Position numbers and translations under genes: made by a program. This document shows, piece by piece, positions 1 through 8,493 of a stretch of 64,000 nucleotides of DNA. Origin of the DNA: Gammaproteobacteria bacterium (GTDB lineage: Bacteria; Pseudomonadota; Gammaproteobacteria; SG8-11); the NCBI GenBank assembly GCA_024641505.1, contig JAHECY010000013.1, positions 1-64,000 on the forward strand, in the 5' to 3' direction. A model generated the notes under the pieces. That model ran no database searches and was not told the DNA's origin. It saw only the letters and a program-made list of their open reading frames with translations. Within the stretch, counting starts at the first letter, position 1. Every line of letters begins with the position of its first letter.

Positions 1-799
1 TCTGAAATACGGGGTCGTCAAATACCGTGGTTACGCGCAAATCACGCCCCCCCACCAAAGAGTCGCTAAAGGTATGACGGCCGATCACCGATCCAGTAAG
101 ACCATCGAGCACCATGATCTCCATGACCACATTACGCCGGAATCCAAAACCATTGGCAGTCAACCCCAGGTCATGAATGACGCCCTGCACCATAAACTGG
201 GCACCCAATTCGGACGCCAGATGCGCCACCAAGGCGCGGGATGGGGGATCACCAACCGTGAAGCGCCGCCCGTCTTGAGCTGAAAACAGCTGGTTGGTCG
301 CATCGATGCCCGAAAATTGTCCCTGTGCATCCAGCAGTTGCAACATGCGCTGTGGATATAGGCGTTCCAAAGCCGACAGGTCCTGGATATCGGTGCGATC
401 CATGACCTCAAATTGCATGACAGCGATCTTCTTGCGGTATTGTCGGTTATCTGCTTCCAGCACGGCCGAATCGGATACTTTTGCCCGCACCTTGATATGT
501 AACTGATCGCCGCTCCGCCATTCGTTCAACACCGCAAGAATCTGCACACTACCGCTGGCGTTCACGCGGGTCTGATCACGCGTCACCATGTTATTCTCAG
601 TGGTCGTCGAGGCATGAACGCGCGCCCCGCCATACAGTGCTGCCTGGCGCAAAGCATCTTCCAGTGCCTGGTTACGCGCCCGCACGACCGCCCCGTCTTG
701 TATCGCGGCTGAACCCTCGATCTCGACAATCTGTGCGTCGACCAAGGGAATACCCGCGACCAGGAGAAAACACCACAACGCCGCTCGGTGAAAGATCAT
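1..799 (-). CDS. flgT: FlgT-like flagellar assembly protein, C-terminus cut by window edge
   Basis: The reverse strand is open from an ATG at 799 to the window edge (266 codons, no stop), so the gene is partial. Seen: a signal peptide (CFLLVAGIPLVDAQ) followed by a segment (IVEIEGSAAIQDGAVVRARN, then a LEDALRQAALYGGARV stretch) that matches the N-terminal domain of FlgT, a periplasmic protein that in Vibrio builds the H-ring around the flagellar basal body. The middle part (VMQFEVMDRTDIQDLS, then a VTTVFDD stretch near the edge) resembles the following FlgT middle domain. The upstream neighbour, 22 bases away on the same strand, is an LPP20/FlgP-like lipoprotein; flgO, flgP and flgT cluster together in polar flagellates, which supports the call. 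The symbol is assigned by family resemblance and context. It could also be a generic LPP20-operon protein. Confidence 0.72.
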   Translation of the reverse strand, partial: MIFHRAALWCFLLVAGIPLVDAQIVEIEGSAAIQDGAVVRARNQALEDALRQAALYGGARVHASTTTENNMVTRDQTRVNASGSVQILAVLNEWRSGDQLHIKVRAKVSDSAVLEADNRQYRKKIAVMQFEVMDRTDIQDLSALERLYPQRMLQLLDAQGQFSGIDATNQLFSAQDGRRFTVGDPPSRALVAHLASELGAQFMVQGVIHDLGLTANGFGFRRNVVMEIMVLDGLTGSVIGRHTFSDSLVGGRDLRVTTVFDDPVFQ

Positions 800-821
800 A
801 ATGCCACCGTTGACCAGGCAA

Positions 822-1451
822 TCATTCTGAATAATAAAATCCGTTTTTGTCTTCTTTGCCTTGCATGGCAATAGCGTCCGACTTGGCCAACTCACCACAC
901 TCAGCCATCAACCGGTGCGAAAGCGCCACATTAAAAAACTTCTCGTCAATAAAGGTCTCCAGACTCGTTTCATAACTGCCGTCCGGGTGTTCCATAACAC
1001 CGGTGGTTTTAGCCCCACGGATAAAACCATCGACGAAGGCGCGAGAATTATCCGCTTCAACGATCATGTCACCGATAGTGGTACTGCCCAGTATCCGAAT
1101 GCCATTAATGGATTCCGCCATTGCCCGATAAGCATCGATGCGGGAAGCGCGCAGCGCCATTAAGCGCCGTTGGTAATCGGGATAATATTTCTTCGGTGGA
1201 GCACCATACCCGGTGGCCGCGATCTTTATTGCATTGCCGCCGGTAGCACCGCCGCTGTTATCCGCCAGAAACTTCGTGTAGTTATAGGCGCCTTGACAAA
1301 CATTTGCAGCATCAAGGTTGCCAGCGGATAATTTATTATCCGAGTCGTTGCCGGCGCCGATGCCCGCACATCCACCCGACAATACCGATAGTAACGTGGC
1401 AACAATCGTCCATATCCAGAAGTTACTTGTTTCTCGTTCAAAATGCCGCAT
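822..1451 (-). CDS. LPP20/FlgP-family outer membrane lipoprotein
   Basis: 209 aa when started at the ATG at 1451; a GTG at 1490 is in frame, but the signal sequence (SNFWIWTIVATLLSVLSGGC) fits the later start. The lipobox LSGGC around residues 25-29 predicts a lipidated, envelope-anchored protein. The central part (SRIDAYRAMAESINGIRILG and AFVDGFIRGAKTTGV) is the signature of the LPP20 family, which includes FlgP, a lipoprotein of the outer-membrane-associated flagellar ring or disk. The gene lies just upstream of the FlgT-like gene in the same direction and is probably cotranscribed with it. FlgP is the likely role, but LPP20 proteins with other roles exist, so no symbol is given. Confidence 0.7.
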   Translation of the reverse strand: MRHFERETSNFWIWTIVATLLSVLSGGCAGIGAGNDSDNKLSAGNLDAANVCQGAYNYTKFLADNSGGATGGNAIKIAATGYGAPPKKYYPDYQRRLMALRASRIDAYRAMAESINGIRILGSTTIGDMIVEADNSRAFVDGFIRGAKTTGVMEHPDGSYETSLETFIDEKFFNVALSHRLMAECGELAKSDAIAMQGKEDKNGFYYSE

Positions 1452-1733
1452 GACGTTACACCCGATTAATTGCATAGATGAATGGACCACGCCGATTCCC
1501 GGTATTTCTTCTTATAAATTCGACGCTTAACTGGGACGAAAGCTTCCCGGAAAAATCCGCAGGTATATATGATTTTACTGTTAATCCTATCGGCACAGCG
1601 ATCATGCCTCTTTAGTCTCACGCACGTCCGGGCATGGCTCACAATTCCACATTTACACAAGTTTACAGTTACTTATTCAAGGGCCCGCACCAGATTCCGC
1701 TATGACACCAGCAGACTGTAGAAGGGTAATTTC

Positions 1734-2576
1734 ATGAGCTATTTATCAAGGGCTTCCATCGCCCCGGCGTCCCTTTGCCTTTACTTGTTAAGCAACCCTC
1801 TTTTTGCCGGGCCACCGAATTGTTACGCCACACTTGATTTACCCGCCCCTCCCCAGCGCGGTGTGGACCGTGTGCTGAATATTCTCGTTGATCAGACCAC
1901 AGTGCTGACACCCGCCATGAAAGAGTCCGTATTGCGCTTGACCAGCGATTGGGGCGACACCGGTGACCAGGTGCGCATCGCCCGTTTCTCCGCCCTGACC
2001 AACGGTCAATTTACCGAACTTATGTTTGATGCACAGGCTGACGTTGCGCCCGATGAAGAATATCTTTATAACCTTCGGACGCTTGACCGCGAGAAACTGG
2101 ACAATTGCCTGCGCAATTCTCAAATACAATTTCGTGAGAATATTGCCGCCGCTTTTCGTAAAACTCTTGACATGTCGGATGCAAAATTGCCTAAATCCGA
2201 CATTTTCTATTCCCTGAAATTACTTGCGGCGGGATTGCTGCGCAATGATATGGAAATCGAGCAAATCGTGCTCCTGATCAGCGATGGCATGGAAAACAGC
2301 GACTATGCAGCGTTTCACCATGGACAGCCGGAACACGCAATGGACAGCAAGAAATTGATGGCGCAGATTAAAAAGCACGATCTGGAGCCAAACTGGCAAC
2401 GGGCGAAAATCTACGTCTATGGACTTGGCTATTTGCCTGGCAAGTCATATATTCGCCCACGCTTGCTGCAACCCCTGAAGTCCTTTTGGTCGGACTACTT
2501 CACGCATTCAAACGGAGAGGTCATTCAATTGGGAACGCCGGCCATTCTGACCATGTCTATCAAGAATCCCGGTTAA
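1734..2576 (+). CDS. Secreted VWA-like protein of unknown function
   Basis: 280 aa. An N-terminal signal peptide (SLCLYLLSNPLFAG) predicts export to the periplasm. The core shows a von Willebrand A-like pattern: VLNILVDQTTVLT (first strand, with an altered DxSxS-type metal site), VRIARFSALT, and IVLLISDGMEN as the fourth strand with a Gly-Met-Glu motif. The metal-binding residues are therefore incomplete. No partner domain is present. It lies convergent with, and only 5 bases from, the FadL-like gene, so the two are not cotranscribed. I do not recognise a named family. A role in protein-protein contact in the periplasm is only an inference from the fold. Confidence 0.6.
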   Translation: MSYLSRASIAPASLCLYLLSNPLFAGPPNCYATLDLPAPPQRGVDRVLNILVDQTTVLTPAMKESVLRLTSDWGDTGDQVRIARFSALTNGQFTELMFDAQADVAPDEEYLYNLRTLDREKLDNCLRNSQIQFRENIAAAFRKTLDMSDAKLPKSDIFYSLKLLAAGLLRNDMEIEQIVLLISDGMENSDYAAFHHGQPEHAMDSKKLMAQIKKHDLEPNWQRAKIYVYGLGYLPGKSYIRPRLLQPLKSFWSDYFTHSNGEVIQLGTPAILTMSIKNPG

Positions 2577-2581
2577 CTGGT

Positions 2582-4027
2582 TTAGTAGCGAAACACATAA
2601 CCGACCTGCCAGTGTAGCTGGCGCACGGATGATCGGCTGCCGGACATGGAATTATTATTGGTCGAATTCGCTACCGGCGCGTAACTCATGGCAAAATCTA
2701 CGTGCGTCGATGCCACGACATCGACCCCCAACCCAAGGGTATAATGCGTCTGGATAATTCCGGGAAACAAGACATTGCTGTAAGTCGCAGGCACGGGATT
2801 GGTGGCATGGTTATATCCCGCCCGCAACGCCAGGTCAGACCGCAATTGATAAGCCGTACCCAATGCCAGTACCGTTTGATCATGCCACCGCTGCCATAAG
2901 TCGGTACGCATGGCTGTACCGCGGAACTGCCGATTGACTTCCGTGTCGTCCGCCTCGAATTCCATAGTCAGTTTATCCATCGCGTGCGACCACTGAATGT
3001 GTTTAACATCGGTTACCAGCAGCATGCTATCCGAAATCTGATAGGCGCTGCCCAACGCAAACATCGCTGGCCAGCGAAAATTTCTGATCGACATCACACC
3101 CTGCAACGTGACATCGGTATTGACAAAAGTACCGCTTTGACCGCCTCCTGCCAATACGCCACTGTCCATTCCGACATTCATGGTAAACCGCGCGGCATCG
3201 GTGTACAGCGTACCCAATTCGACCTGGCTGTGGTAGGTCATCCCCAGACTCAAACCGGGCATCAACCGGTAGACTGCCCCCAGCTTTGCGCCAAAACCGG
3301 TACCGGATGCAGCACCGGAAAATTCACTTCGATCGTAGAAATCGACATAACTGTAGTTGATACCGTCGATACTGCCGAGTTGCATCATTACCGCCGTGCC
3401 ATCAACCAGAGAGCCCGATACCGCCCCAGCCGATCGGGTGGCTCCCGGATTCAATGTGTTCGGCATCATATCCATGAACTGACCGCCGCTGGTCACCATT
3501 TGCAGGTCCATTCCGGCCCACACAAAATCCAGACTGCCGCCAAGCAGCAGGTCACCATTGATCGCATAGGACACCGGAATCACAAAGCGACCCACGGTTA
3601 TTTCCGAGCGCTCAACCAGGCCCGTCCCTTGCGCCACCCAATCATTGGTGCCGTAAGCGGCGCCAATACCACCTTGCGCATAGGCACCGACGCCATAAGA
3701 CAAGTCGGCTTTACGGCTAAGCCAGCCGAATCCCGGCGTATAAAAACTGTCGGCCTTGGAATGCGCCTCCTGTGAGCCGTCACTGACAGTGATCCGGGGA
3801 CTGACCAAGCCCAGCAGCAATTCGACTTGATGTCCCTCGGCTTTCAAGCCGATTGTCGCGGGATTGTTCATGACCGCGGCGCTGCCAGTATCATAGGCCA
3901 TGGCGGCTCCTCCCAAGGCCAGGGACTCGGGACCAATCGCCTCCAAATTCATCCCGTTGATGGCAAATCCGGTGAGCGGGTAGAGTATGAGAAGCGCAAG
4001 TAAAGAACCCGACAGGTAATAGTTCAT
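2582..4027 (-). CDS. FadL/OmpP1/TodX-family outer membrane transport protein
   Basis: 481 aa with a signal peptide (LALLILYPLTGFA) and the conserved FadL-family N-terminus (INGMNLEAIGPESLALGGAA, then MAYDTGSAAVMNNPA), in which the NPA motif follows the hatch region. The rest is alternating beta-strand sequence typical of a 14-strand barrel and ends in an aromatic residue (VGYVFRY), the usual outer-membrane insertion signal. Family members import hydrophobic compounds such as long-chain fatty acids or aromatic hydrocarbons. The substrate cannot be read here. Length is close to family norms. It is a single gene, with a bidirectional terminator about 100 bases beyond its start separating it from the dsrE2-tusA unit. 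Confidence 0.85.
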   Translation of the reverse strand: MNYYLSGSLLALLILYPLTGFAINGMNLEAIGPESLALGGAAMAYDTGSAAVMNNPATIGLKAEGHQVELLLGLVSPRITVSDGSQEAHSKADSFYTPGFGWLSRKADLSYGVGAYAQGGIGAAYGTNDWVAQGTGLVERSEITVGRFVIPVSYAINGDLLLGGSLDFVWAGMDLQMVTSGGQFMDMMPNTLNPGATRSAGAVSGSLVDGTAVMMQLGSIDGINYSYVDFYDRSEFSGAASGTGFGAKLGAVYRLMPGLSLGMTYHSQVELGTLYTDAARFTMNVGMDSGVLAGGGQSGTFVNTDVTLQGVMSIRNFRWPAMFALGSAYQISDSMLLVTDVKHIQWSHAMDKLTMEFEADDTEVNRQFRGTAMRTDLWQRWHDQTVLALGTAYQLRSDLALRAGYNHATNPVPATYSNVLFPGIIQTHYTLGLGVDVVASTHVDFAMSYAPVANSTNNNSMSGSRSSVRQLHWQVGYVFRY

Positions 4028-4120
4028 AACTCCACCAAATCACGTGTCAACGAGTTCAACCAACGAGCCATTAGCGGCAGTGATAGCGCGCATGTCAGGC
4101 GGGAATGCCGAACAGCAAGC

Positions 4121-4155
4121 AAAAAAAAAGGGATGAACTTCATCCCTGTTTTTTT
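4121..4155. terminator. Bidirectional Rho-independent terminator
   Basis: A run of nine A, a perfect 7-bp stem GGGATGA/TCATCCC (4130-4146) and a run of T follow one another, so the hairpin is followed by a U-run on both strands. On the minus strand it lies about 40 bases after the dsrE2 stop and should end the tusA-dsrE2 transcript. Confidence 0.75.
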
Positions 4156-4192
4156 CGGTATTGGGATTCACAACCCAACGATCCGGCACCTG

Positions 4193-4672
4193 TCAAATGA
4201 ACAGATTCACATCAGACTGGCCGGCAAATTCGAAGAAAGTTGCTGCACCGCCATATTCGATACCACCAATAAACTCAGAAGGATTCATATCGAACAAATC
4301 AACAGTCATTTGACATGCGATCATTTTAACGTCGGCTTCGAGGCACAGATTGCGCAGTTCTTCCACGCTGGCCACGCCTTTCGCCTTCATCTTCGCTTTC
4401 ATCATTACCGTCATCATGCCTTCCATACCGGGTAATGCAACGCCCAGATTGGGAAACCATTTATCCATTCCCATCGGCATCGGCATTCCGGGATTTCCCA
4501 GCGCACTAACCTTGAGCTTCATATTCTTTTTGAGAATCTGCAAGCCATAGAATGTGAAAAATATTTGAACTTCATATCCCAAGGCTGCTGCAGTAGAGGC
4601 CAGGATCAGCGGCGGGTAGGCCCAGTCCAACGTTCCTTTGGTGGCAATTATTGCGAGTTTCTTAGTTGACAT
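4193..4672 (-). CDS. dsrE2: DsrE2-like DsrE/DsrF family protein
   Basis: 159 aa from the ATG at 4672, which has a strong ribosome site (GGAGGTGAT) 5 bases upstream; the longer GTG start at 4681 lies inside that site and is unlikely. The sequence KKLAIIATKGTLDWAYPPLI, the long hydrophobic segment, VSALGNPGMPMPMG and the Cys pair in LRNLCLEADVKMIACQMTVD match the DsrE2 branch (DsrE/F/H-like, often membrane-associated). DsrE2 proteins bind or relay sulfane sulfur with TusA in sulfur oxidisers. It follows tusA on the same strand with a gap of about 57 bases, the usual tusA-dsrE2 arrangement, and lies near the sox genes. Confidence 0.82.
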   Translation of the reverse strand: MSTKKLAIIATKGTLDWAYPPLILASTAAALGYEVQIFFTFYGLQILKKNMKLKVSALGNPGMPMPMGMDKWFPNLGVALPGMEGMMTVMMKAKMKAKGVASVEELRNLCLEADVKMIACQMTVDLFDMNPSEFIGGIEYGGAATFFEFAGQSDVNLFI

Positions 4673-4729
4673 CTTTATCACCTCCGAATAAACGGCCTGT
4701 CCTTCCTCTGGTCAAAGCCGCACACAAAA

Positions 4730-4960
4730 TTAGGCTTTCTTGATAAAGAAAGTAAACTTCCCATTCTCTTCACCGGATTCCAGCAATTGATTGCCGGTCT
4801 GTTTGGCGAATGCGTCGAAATCCTTTACGGACCCCGGATCGGTAGCTACCACACGCAGCACCTGGCCACTGCCTAATCCTGCCAGGGCTTTCTTTGCACG
4901 GAGAATGGGTAACGGACAATTTAATCCTGTTGCATCAAGTTCTTGATCAAAGTTGGACAT
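4730..4960 (-). CDS. tusA: TusA-family sulfur carrier protein
   Basis: 76 aa, the normal length for TusA. The N-terminal motif LDATGLNCPLPILRAKKAL contains the CPxP signature with the sulfur-accepting cysteine (residue 15). The C-terminus ends in the usual strand (GKFTFFIKKA). The start is fixed by an AAGGAG ribosome site 6-7 bases before the ATG at 4960. In sulfur oxidisers TusA carries persulfide sulfur between rhodanese, DsrE proteins and cytoplasmic oxidising enzymes; in other bacteria it serves tRNA thiolation. The downstream dsrE2 gene and nearby sox genes favour the oxidative role. Confidence 0.88.
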   Translation of the reverse strand: MSNFDQELDATGLNCPLPILRAKKALAGLGSGQVLRVVATDPGSVKDFDAFAKQTGNQLLESGEENGKFTFFIKKA

Positions 4961-5348
4961 TTATAACTCCTTGACTTTATGTTTTTAACCTATCCCATAT
5001 AAGATATTCGGCGATTAGTAATTTTTATAGTAAATTAGAATTACACTTTAGACTTATATGCTAAATTTCCAGCAAATGCAACATCGCCCTTGGTATTGCA
5101 TGTATAACAATGTCAAATATGCAAGATCATACCCGGTCCCTTACCCTGTATGAAAACGGGCGAACGGGCCGGTGTGTCCATGATACCCGATACATACCTT
5201 GAGAATGTAATACTCACCGAGGAGCTATTTTGCACGCAATGCCAAAACTGCACACGGCTATCGATTTCCGCGTGTCAAACACTTACTTTCTTAACCAGGG
5301 ACTACCACGCGAGTGAACTCTGTTCCCGCCCCATGATCGTATGCCTAT
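4961..5348. other. Intergenic region upstream of tusA and the M48 protease gene
   Basis: About 390 bases between divergent genes. The part next to tusA (4975-5120) is much more AT-rich than the surroundings and probably carries the tusA-dsrE2 promoter. A 74-codon open frame (5150-5374) overlaps the protease start and shows no recognisable domain. I see no repeats or RNA genes. Confidence 0.4.
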
Positions 5349-6803
5349 ATGAAAATAATGCCAAATATAATTAATCTATTTTTGCTGCTGATCGCAAGTT
5401 CGCCAATCCATGCCGCCGAGAACATGATTCTGCCCGATCTGGGGGGACAAACCGGCGCCTTGATTTCTCCCCAGGAAGAACGACGCATTGGCCAGTCTTT
5501 CATGCGCAACATTCGACAAATGGTGCCGGTCTACAATGACCCGGTGGTCTCGGATTATATCCAGTCCCTGGGACTGCGCCTAGGCAACTACTCTGATAAT
5601 CGAAGTTTTGATTTTACATTTTTCGTGGTCGATGACTCCACAATAAACGCTTTTGCCGGTCCCGCCGGTTACATTGGTGTAAACCGGGGACTGATAGAAG
5701 CGACCGACACGGAAAGTGAACTCGCTTCGGTACTGGCCCACGAAATCGCCCACGTTACCCAATTTCATCTCCATCGTTCACTGGAAAATGCCCGTAAAAT
5801 GGGTATTCCAACCGCAGCCGCCATCATCACCGCCATCTTGGTCGGCGCCACGAATCCCTCCGCCGCCGAGGCCTTGATTGCTGCCAGCGTGGCCGGCAAC
5901 GCACAGACGCAATTAACCTACAGCCGCTTGCATGAAGAAGAAGCGGACCGAGTCGGGGTCAGCCTCCTTGATCAGGCGGGATTCGACCCGCGCGCAATGC
6001 CGGCATTTTTTGAAATATTGCAGAAAAAAACCCGCATCAGTGATACTGGCATACCGGAGTTTCTCACCACTCACCCGGTAACTGAAAATCGGATTGCTGA
6101 TTCTCGAAATCGCGCGGAGCAGTATCCGCGAAAACATTATGCCAATAGTGACGAATTTGAATTGCTCAAGGTACAACTTACACTGTTGACGACCAAAGAT
6201 CCTGGCGCATTGCTGCAAAAATATGAACAAGCACTCAACAGCGGTCAATATCGTCATCGGAACGCGACGCGCTATGGCTTGGCGATGGCAAACAGCGCCC
6301 TGAAAAACTACGGCGCAGCCCGCAGTCAGTTGTTAAGCCTGATCAAAGACGACCAGGAACGCAGCCCCTATCTGCTGGCACTGGCAGATGCAGAATCCAA
6401 GCTAGATCATAAAAAACAGGCACTTGAAGTGCTCGACAACGGTATGAGTCTGTATCCCATGAACATCAGCATTGGCGACAGCTACGCCATATTGCTGTCG
6501 GAAACCGGCAAGATCGGCGAAGCAAGGTCACTATTGAGGAAACTCATTCTAGGCAATCCGGAAGCGCCTGAACCTTATCGCGTGCTTGGCCATATGGAAG
6601 AACAAACAGGTCATCTGGGCGCCGCCTATATGTACAGCGCGGAATACCATTTTCTGGAAGGCCGCACCCAGTACGCGATCGAACATTTGAAACAAGCGCT
6701 CAAACAGAACGATCTGGATCAGTACGAACGCAATCAAATTGAAACGCGCCTCGCGAATTACAAAGAAGAATTTATCCGGCAAAAAACCGAGTCAGAACAG
6801 TAA
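5349..6803 (+). CDS. Periplasmic M48 metalloprotease with TPR-like C-terminus (BepA-like)
   Basis: 484 aa. The signal peptide (IINLFLLLIASSPIHAAE) predicts a periplasmic protein. The peptidase domain contains the zinc motif HEIAH (residues 131-135) in LASVLAHEIAHVTQFHLHRS and the downstream third ligand region RLHEEEADRVG. After about residue 260 the sequence becomes helical with TPR-like units (ALLQKYEQALNSGQYR, SPYLLALADAESKLDHKKQA, GHLGAAYMYSAEYHFLEG). This is the architecture of BepA/YfgC, which degrades or assists outer membrane proteins such as LptD during assembly. No clear ribosome site precedes the ATG at 5349; the next in-frame ATG (5358) is an alternative. It is monocistronic as far as visible. 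Confidence 0.83.
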   Translation: MKIMPNIINLFLLLIASSPIHAAENMILPDLGGQTGALISPQEERRIGQSFMRNIRQMVPVYNDPVVSDYIQSLGLRLGNYSDNRSFDFTFFVVDDSTINAFAGPAGYIGVNRGLIEATDTESELASVLAHEIAHVTQFHLHRSLENARKMGIPTAAAIITAILVGATNPSAAEALIAASVAGNAQTQLTYSRLHEEEADRVGVSLLDQAGFDPRAMPAFFEILQKKTRISDTGIPEFLTTHPVTENRIADSRNRAEQYPRKHYANSDEFELLKVQLTLLTTKDPGALLQKYEQALNSGQYRHRNATRYGLAMANSALKNYGAARSQLLSLIKDDQERSPYLLALADAESKLDHKKQALEVLDNGMSLYPMNISIGDSYAILLSETGKIGEARSLLRKLILGNPEAPEPYRVLGHMEEQTGHLGAAYMYSAEYHFLEGRTQYAIEHLKQALKQNDLDQYERNQIETRLANYKEEFIRQKTESEQ

Positions 6804-7209
6804 CCCGCCTGACGCCGCCGTGGATTACCGTCCGGGCAAGCTCCGATGGCAGCCAGCGACCGTAGGTGAAAACGGCGCCCCTCGATATCCCCGTCTCGTA
6901 AATGGATATAAATTTCCCATGCGAAAATTTATATTACTGATGGATGTAATCTGAATTATTGATTAAACATCTACACTGTTTGCGTATTATTTGCCCTCTA
7001 AAATGCAAAAACTTTTCGTAACGCATTTAATCTGGTATAAGGGTACAGGCAAACATTACACTTTGCTGAAACATCAAACTGGTGAGCGAAAACATAATAA
7101 AGCAGTAGGAAATGAACAACTTATAGTCTAGATTAATCCATCAATTAAAATATTTTAGACTGCACTCCCTGCTTTCAGGATTGAATTACCATTTCTATAT
7201 TAAAAAATA
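6804..7209. other. AT-rich region upstream of the sox genes
   Basis: About 400 bases without a credible gene. The stretch 6940-7209 is AT-rich compared with the flanking coding DNA and precedes soxX, so it most likely contains the promoter and any thiosulfate-responsive operator of soxXYZA. I could not find a convincing -35/-10 pair or a symmetrical operator by eye. Confidence 0.4.
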
Positions 7210-7227
7210 ATGCGAGAGGAGGTCACA

Positions 7228-7593
7228 ATGTGGAAATCCGTGAAGCGCCTATCTACTGTAGCCGGCGCGGCCATGCTAATCAGTGGCAGTATATTGGCGT
7301 TACCCCATGTCGTTTTTGCCGATGACGTTGAAGACGGTAAAAAAGTGGCGGAAGACCGTAAGAAAGGCAACTGTTTTGGCTGCCATGATTACGTTGGCGC
7401 AGAGATGGCAGGCAACATCGGCCCGAAGCTGGAAAATATGAAAGCCCGCTATCCTGACAAGGGCGCACTGCGTGATCGTATCTGGGATGAGACTAAATTC
7501 AACCCCAATACCATTATGCCCCCCTTCGGCAAATACAAGATCCTGTCCGAAGACGAAATCGATAAAATTGTTGAATTTATTTACAGCCTTTAA
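7228..7593 (+). CDS. soxX: SoxX, monohaem c-type cytochrome subunit of SoxAX
   Basis: 121 aa when started at the ATG at 7228. An in-frame ATG at 7210 is rejected because the ribosome site GAGAGGAGG lies between the two. An N-terminal signal peptide ends near VVFADD. One haem motif CFGCH sits at about residue 50, and the likely axial methionine lies in NTIMPPFGKYK. SoxX pairs with SoxA to form the cytochrome that oxidatively attaches thiosulfate to the SoxY carrier in the periplasm. First gene of soxXYZA; the gap to soxY is 35 bases with a ribosome site. Confidence 0.92.
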   Translation: MWKSVKRLSTVAGAAMLISGSILALPHVVFADDVEDGKKVAEDRKKGNCFGCHDYVGAEMAGNIGPKLENMKARYPDKGALRDRIWDETKFNPNTIMPPFGKYKILSEDEIDKIVEFIYSL

Positions 7594-7628
7594 TTCGCCG
7601 CGGCGAAATCCATAGGAGAGTAACAAAG

Positions 7629-8096
7629 ATGAGTATGAAACGCAGAACTTTCTTGCAGGGAACAATGGCAGGCAGTGTGGTTGCAATCGCCACCAGTGCA
7701 GGCCTGCTTTCTCCGCGCGCCGTATTGGCGGCATGGTCCGAAAAAGCGTTCGAAGCTGAAAACACACCAGGCGCCATATCTGCATTATTCGGCAGTGACG
7801 CGACCAATGACGGCGACGTTCAGATCAAAGCTCCTGATATCGCCGAAAACGGCGCAGTGGTGCCAATCACCATCACTTCCGGCATCAAGAACATCGAAGC
7901 CATTGCCATCTTCGTTGATAAAAATCCGCGTCCTTTGGCCGCGAACTTCGTGCTGGGCGGCGCCACCGACGGTTATGTCTCGACACGCGTCAAGATGGGT
8001 AAAACTTCCAAGCTGATTGCCATCGTCAAAGCCGGTGGCAAATTACACAGCGGCTCGAAGGAAGTAAAAGTCACGATTGGCGGCTGCGGCGGTTAA
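7629..8096 (+). CDS. soxY: SoxY, sulfur-substrate carrier subunit
   Basis: 155 aa. A twin-arginine signal (KRRTFLQGTMAGSVVAIA) shows folded export to the periplasm. The C-terminus is the swinging arm GGCGG with the cysteine (residue 153) that carries the thiosulfate-derived intermediates. The body (VVPITITSGIKNIEAIAIFV, FVLGG) is the Ig-like SoxY fold. The start has the ribosome site AGGAGAG. SoxZ follows 34 bases later and forms the SoxYZ heterodimer. The Tat signal is as expected, since SoxYZ is exported as a folded complex and SoxZ lacks its own signal. Confidence 0.95.
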   Translation: MSMKRRTFLQGTMAGSVVAIATSAGLLSPRAVLAAWSEKAFEAENTPGAISALFGSDATNDGDVQIKAPDIAENGAVVPITITSGIKNIEAIAIFVDKNPRPLAANFVLGGATDGYVSTRVKMGKTSKLIAIVKAGGKLHSGSKEVKVTIGGCGG

Positions 8097-8130
8097 TATC
8101 ATCAACAGAATTTAGAACGAGGATAGTAAA

Positions 8131-8448
8131 ATGGCGAAGAAAAGTATCCGGATACGGGCCAAGGTCGAAGGTGGCGTAACCGAAGTCAAGGCGCTGATCA
8201 GTCACGAAATGGAAACTGGCCTGCGTAAAGACAAGAAGACCGGCGAAAAGATTCCCGCACACTTCATCAAAGAAGTGACATGTGAACACAATGGCAAAAA
8301 AGTACTTGGCGCCGAGTGGAGTGTCGCTATTTCCAAAAATCCCTACCTGGCATTCAAGTTCTCCGGTGGCAAAGCCGGCGATGATGTCAAGGTCAGCTGG
8401 GTTGATAACACTGGCGAAAGTGACAGCGAATCATCAAAGATCAGCTGA
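8131..8448 (+). CDS. soxZ: SoxZ, partner subunit of the SoxYZ carrier
   Basis: 105 aa, normal family length and without a signal peptide, consistent with co-export on the Tat signal of SoxY. Typical SoxZ features are the start MAKKSIRIRAKVEGG, the motif VKALISHEMETGLRKD, KTGEKIPAHFIKEVTCEHNG and the Ig-like strand pattern ending in VKVSWVDNTGES. It stabilises SoxY and helps present the Cys arm to SoxAX and SoxB. It lies within the soxXYZA unit; soxA follows after 45 bases with the ribosome site GGAGGAG. Confidence 0.95.
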   Translation: MAKKSIRIRAKVEGGVTEVKALISHEMETGLRKDKKTGEKIPAHFIKEVTCEHNGKKVLGAEWSVAISKNPYLAFKFSGGKAGDDVKVSWVDNTGESDSESSKIS

Positions 8449-8493
8449 CACGATAAGCAACGCAATGCCAAGCATATTGGACGGAGGAGAATA

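Noticed and set aside
2984-3775. A 263-codon plus-strand frame opposite the FadL-like gene
   Set aside because: The barrel protein on the minus strand explains the region; no domain in the shadow frame.
5150-5374. A 74-codon frame upstream of the M48 protease
   Set aside because: No domain, no convincing ribosome site, and it overlaps the protease start; it has several cysteines (CTQCQNC) but nothing else supports it.
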